Notes under the pieces: generated by a model | Databases searched by the model: none | Seen by the model: the letters and a program-made list of their open reading frames with translations, nothing else | What the model was told of the DNA's origin: nothing | NCBI GenBank assembly: GCA_961205875.1 | Contig: OY540810.1 | Coordinates: 9,176,001 to 9,240,000, forward strand | Length of the DNA stretch: 64,000 bases | Source of the DNA: Sialis fuliginosa | Lineage: Eukaryota > Arthropoda > Insecta > Megaloptera > Sialidae | Reading direction: 5' to 3' | Shown here: positions 62,136-64,000 of the stretch, piece after piece | How positions within the stretch are numbered: position 1 is the first letter of the stretch | Layout of the letters: every line of letters begins with the position of its first letter | Translations under genes and position numbers: made by a program

Positions 62136-64000
62136 ATGCAGAAGAACATATGCATAGCGTACACACTATGGTTGTTTGGAGGATGGTTCGGGTTACATCA
62201 CATGTATCTACGTCGCGATCACCATGCCGTGGTCTGTTTCACAACCTTTGGTATTTGCTGGTTAATGGACTTATTCAGCATTCCAAGATATGTTAGAGAA
62301 GCAAATGATATAGATAAAACAATATCGATATTAAAAAATAGTAATATAAAACCTGTAAGTATTTTATTAATTTTAAAAGTGTATAACATTATTAAATATT
62401 ATTTTTTTCAGCCATCATTTTCAATAGAATATTCAATGGGAATGATTTTAGTCGCATTGTTTTGGGCGCAAACTGTGCAGATGGCTATTCCAGTTAGCAA
62501 ATTTGCAAGTATTGATTGGTATTTTCTTGAATGGTGTTTTGTACCTATGACAATTGCGTTAGGTATTATATTACACATAGTTACAAATTATAATTAACAG
62601 CAAACCCTCATGAACGTTTTTATTACTACAGGAGTATGGTTCGTAGGAAATATAGACCCGAGCATAGAAGGTTCTATAACACATGCATTAACTGCTTCGT
62701 ACGTTAGTTACTGTACACTAGGATATTTATTGAAGTACCATAGCGAATCTGCAATATCTTATGTATCTTATTATTTGATAACTATATTTGGATGGTTTCA
62801 TACTTCTGTTAACGAAGACAAAGATGTAACAGCAAGAACTACTGGTGCAGCAATATGTGCAACTATTGCATTTCAAACAATGTCAAAAAGGTGGAGGAAG
62901 AAAAAAAATAATCATTCGTTTTGCAGGTCAGTAAAATATTTATACTGCAATTTCCTTTCTTTTTATACATATGAATTTTATTATTATTTATTTTATTGCA
63001 GGCGAATGTTTACGTTCTTCTTATGTATATCTATTTACTTTTCACTTTGGGGTTGTTATTTTTACTTTAATGGTAAAATAGAAGATAGTAATGGTGATGA
63101 AATTCCAGTGCATGAAGCTATTAATCATTTTTTCACGTCTCCATGGTGGACAGATTTAAAACAATCTGTATATGACGTCTGGGTATTTGCTCAACATAAC
63201 GGATGGTAAGTTTATTTATATATTTTTTTTATTACAAAAAAAAATTGAATAAAATTTTGATGTGTTAAGCATAAAATAATTTACTTGAGAAAAAAATAAT
63301 GAATATTTTACTTCAATATTTAATATAAAATAGATATTCAACCACTTAAAAAGTACATAATCTAATATTTTAATATTTCCTAACAGTTAATCATTATCAT
63401 TAGGTATATGAATATATAATAATCTTATGTGTGATATATACATTTTTATCACAATCATTATCATAAAATTATAATGCCAGTTACAAATTTCCTAATTGAC
63501 TAAAAAAAACCTTGTTAGAAAAATTTTTATAAAAAATTAGAAATTTCTACATATTTCATAATCAATTCTATTGTAAGTGACAGCTATACAAATAGTCTTC
63601 CGAGGAGTGGGAGTACACAGTATGGAACATCTACTGTAACTATTCGTATATTTCAGGAATATTGTGATTTTCAGAAAACTGAGTTTTTCATAACAGTGAA
63701 ATCAACATTTTTTTATAATTTTCAAGACAAATTTTTTCATCAACTTTCATAGTTTTTCATAAAACTTTTTCCGCCAGGGAATTACAGAGAATAAAGTAAA
63801 TAAATAAATTCATGCGCGATGCAATTTTCAATTCGGATGTTAACAATAACCAAAATGACCAACCTATTTTTTATTAAGATTTAAAAATATTTAATAAAAT
63901 TTTAAAAACTCCAGGTATGAAGTTTGGAAACAAATAATAGACCTATCAGATCCGCAAGGCGAGCAAAATGCATATCGTGTTCTTGGACTATCCCCTGGTG
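62136..64000 (+). CDS. DNAJC22: DNAJC22 (wurst), membrane J-domain protein, 3' end cut off
   Basis: Exons 62136-62354, 62412-62562, 62632-62926, 63002-63205 and 63915-64000 (window end) join in phase to 318 residues; vertebrate DNAJC22 has about 340, so little is missing. The N-terminus is a TM2-type domain (YTLWLFGGWFGLHHMYL.RD). Further hydrophobic helices follow (SMGMILVALFWAQTVQMAIP, FVPMTIALGVWFVGNI, MFTFFLCISIYFSLWGCYFY). The J domain begins at the very end with NAYRVLGLSPG; its HPD motif lies outside. In Drosophila the orthologue wurst acts with clathrin and Hsc70 in endocytosis during airway clearance. The ATG at 62136 matches the usual short N-terminus. The next ORF start upstream, at 62075, is in another frame. 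Confidence 0.94.

Overview
The window looks like nuclear DNA of an insect. It is strongly AT-rich, its protein genes are split by short GT-AG introns, the deduced proteins are animal orthologues, the U2 snRNA is of arthropod type, and much of the intergenic space is filled with short DNA transposons and foldback elements. SMG7 is present, and to my knowledge Drosophila lacks it, so a non-dipteran insect is likely. Hemiptera is only a guess from the repeat types. I joined exons by hand from splice sites, reading frame and family resemblance; no alignment was run.

Layout. At 3.5-18.7 kb there is a compact housekeeping cluster: SMG7 (-; nonsense-mediated decay), NUBPL (+; mitochondrial Fe-S delivery to complex I), a REC8-type kleisin (-; meiotic cohesin) and PPT1 (+; lysosomal palmitoyl-protein thioesterase). 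They form two divergent pairs, separated by about 255 bp and 810 bp. At 18.7-50.3 kb is a gene desert of about 31 kb with at least 15 recognisable non-autonomous elements (Tourist/PIF-Harbinger, TTAA-flanked, TA-flanked, long-TIR foldback with 9-bp target duplication, pogo/Tigger, SINE-like). It also holds several GC-richer unique patches that could be regulatory. At 50.3-51.8 kb is a two-exon paired-like homeobox gene (Drgx-like). The desert on its 5' side fits a developmental regulator with distant enhancers. At 51.8-59.1 kb there are more repeats, including a palindromic pair of long-TIR elements. At 59.2-61.7 kb lies an unusual CpG-rich island: a 153-bp tandem satellite, a structurally intact U2 snRNA gene, and about 870 bp of a 16-bp minisatellite built on GACGTC/GCGTCA. 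At 62.1 kb to the end is the first part of DNAJC22 (wurst), cut by the window edge inside its J domain.

The protein genes have no evident shared pathway. The parts most worth a second look are the U2/satellite island, the long-TIR foldback elements whose termini carry promoter-like motifs (one with an unoccupied related site elsewhere in the window), two inverted pairs of hammerhead-ribozyme-like cores, and transposon relics that still show fragments of MADF, Harbinger-type and pogo-type proteins.
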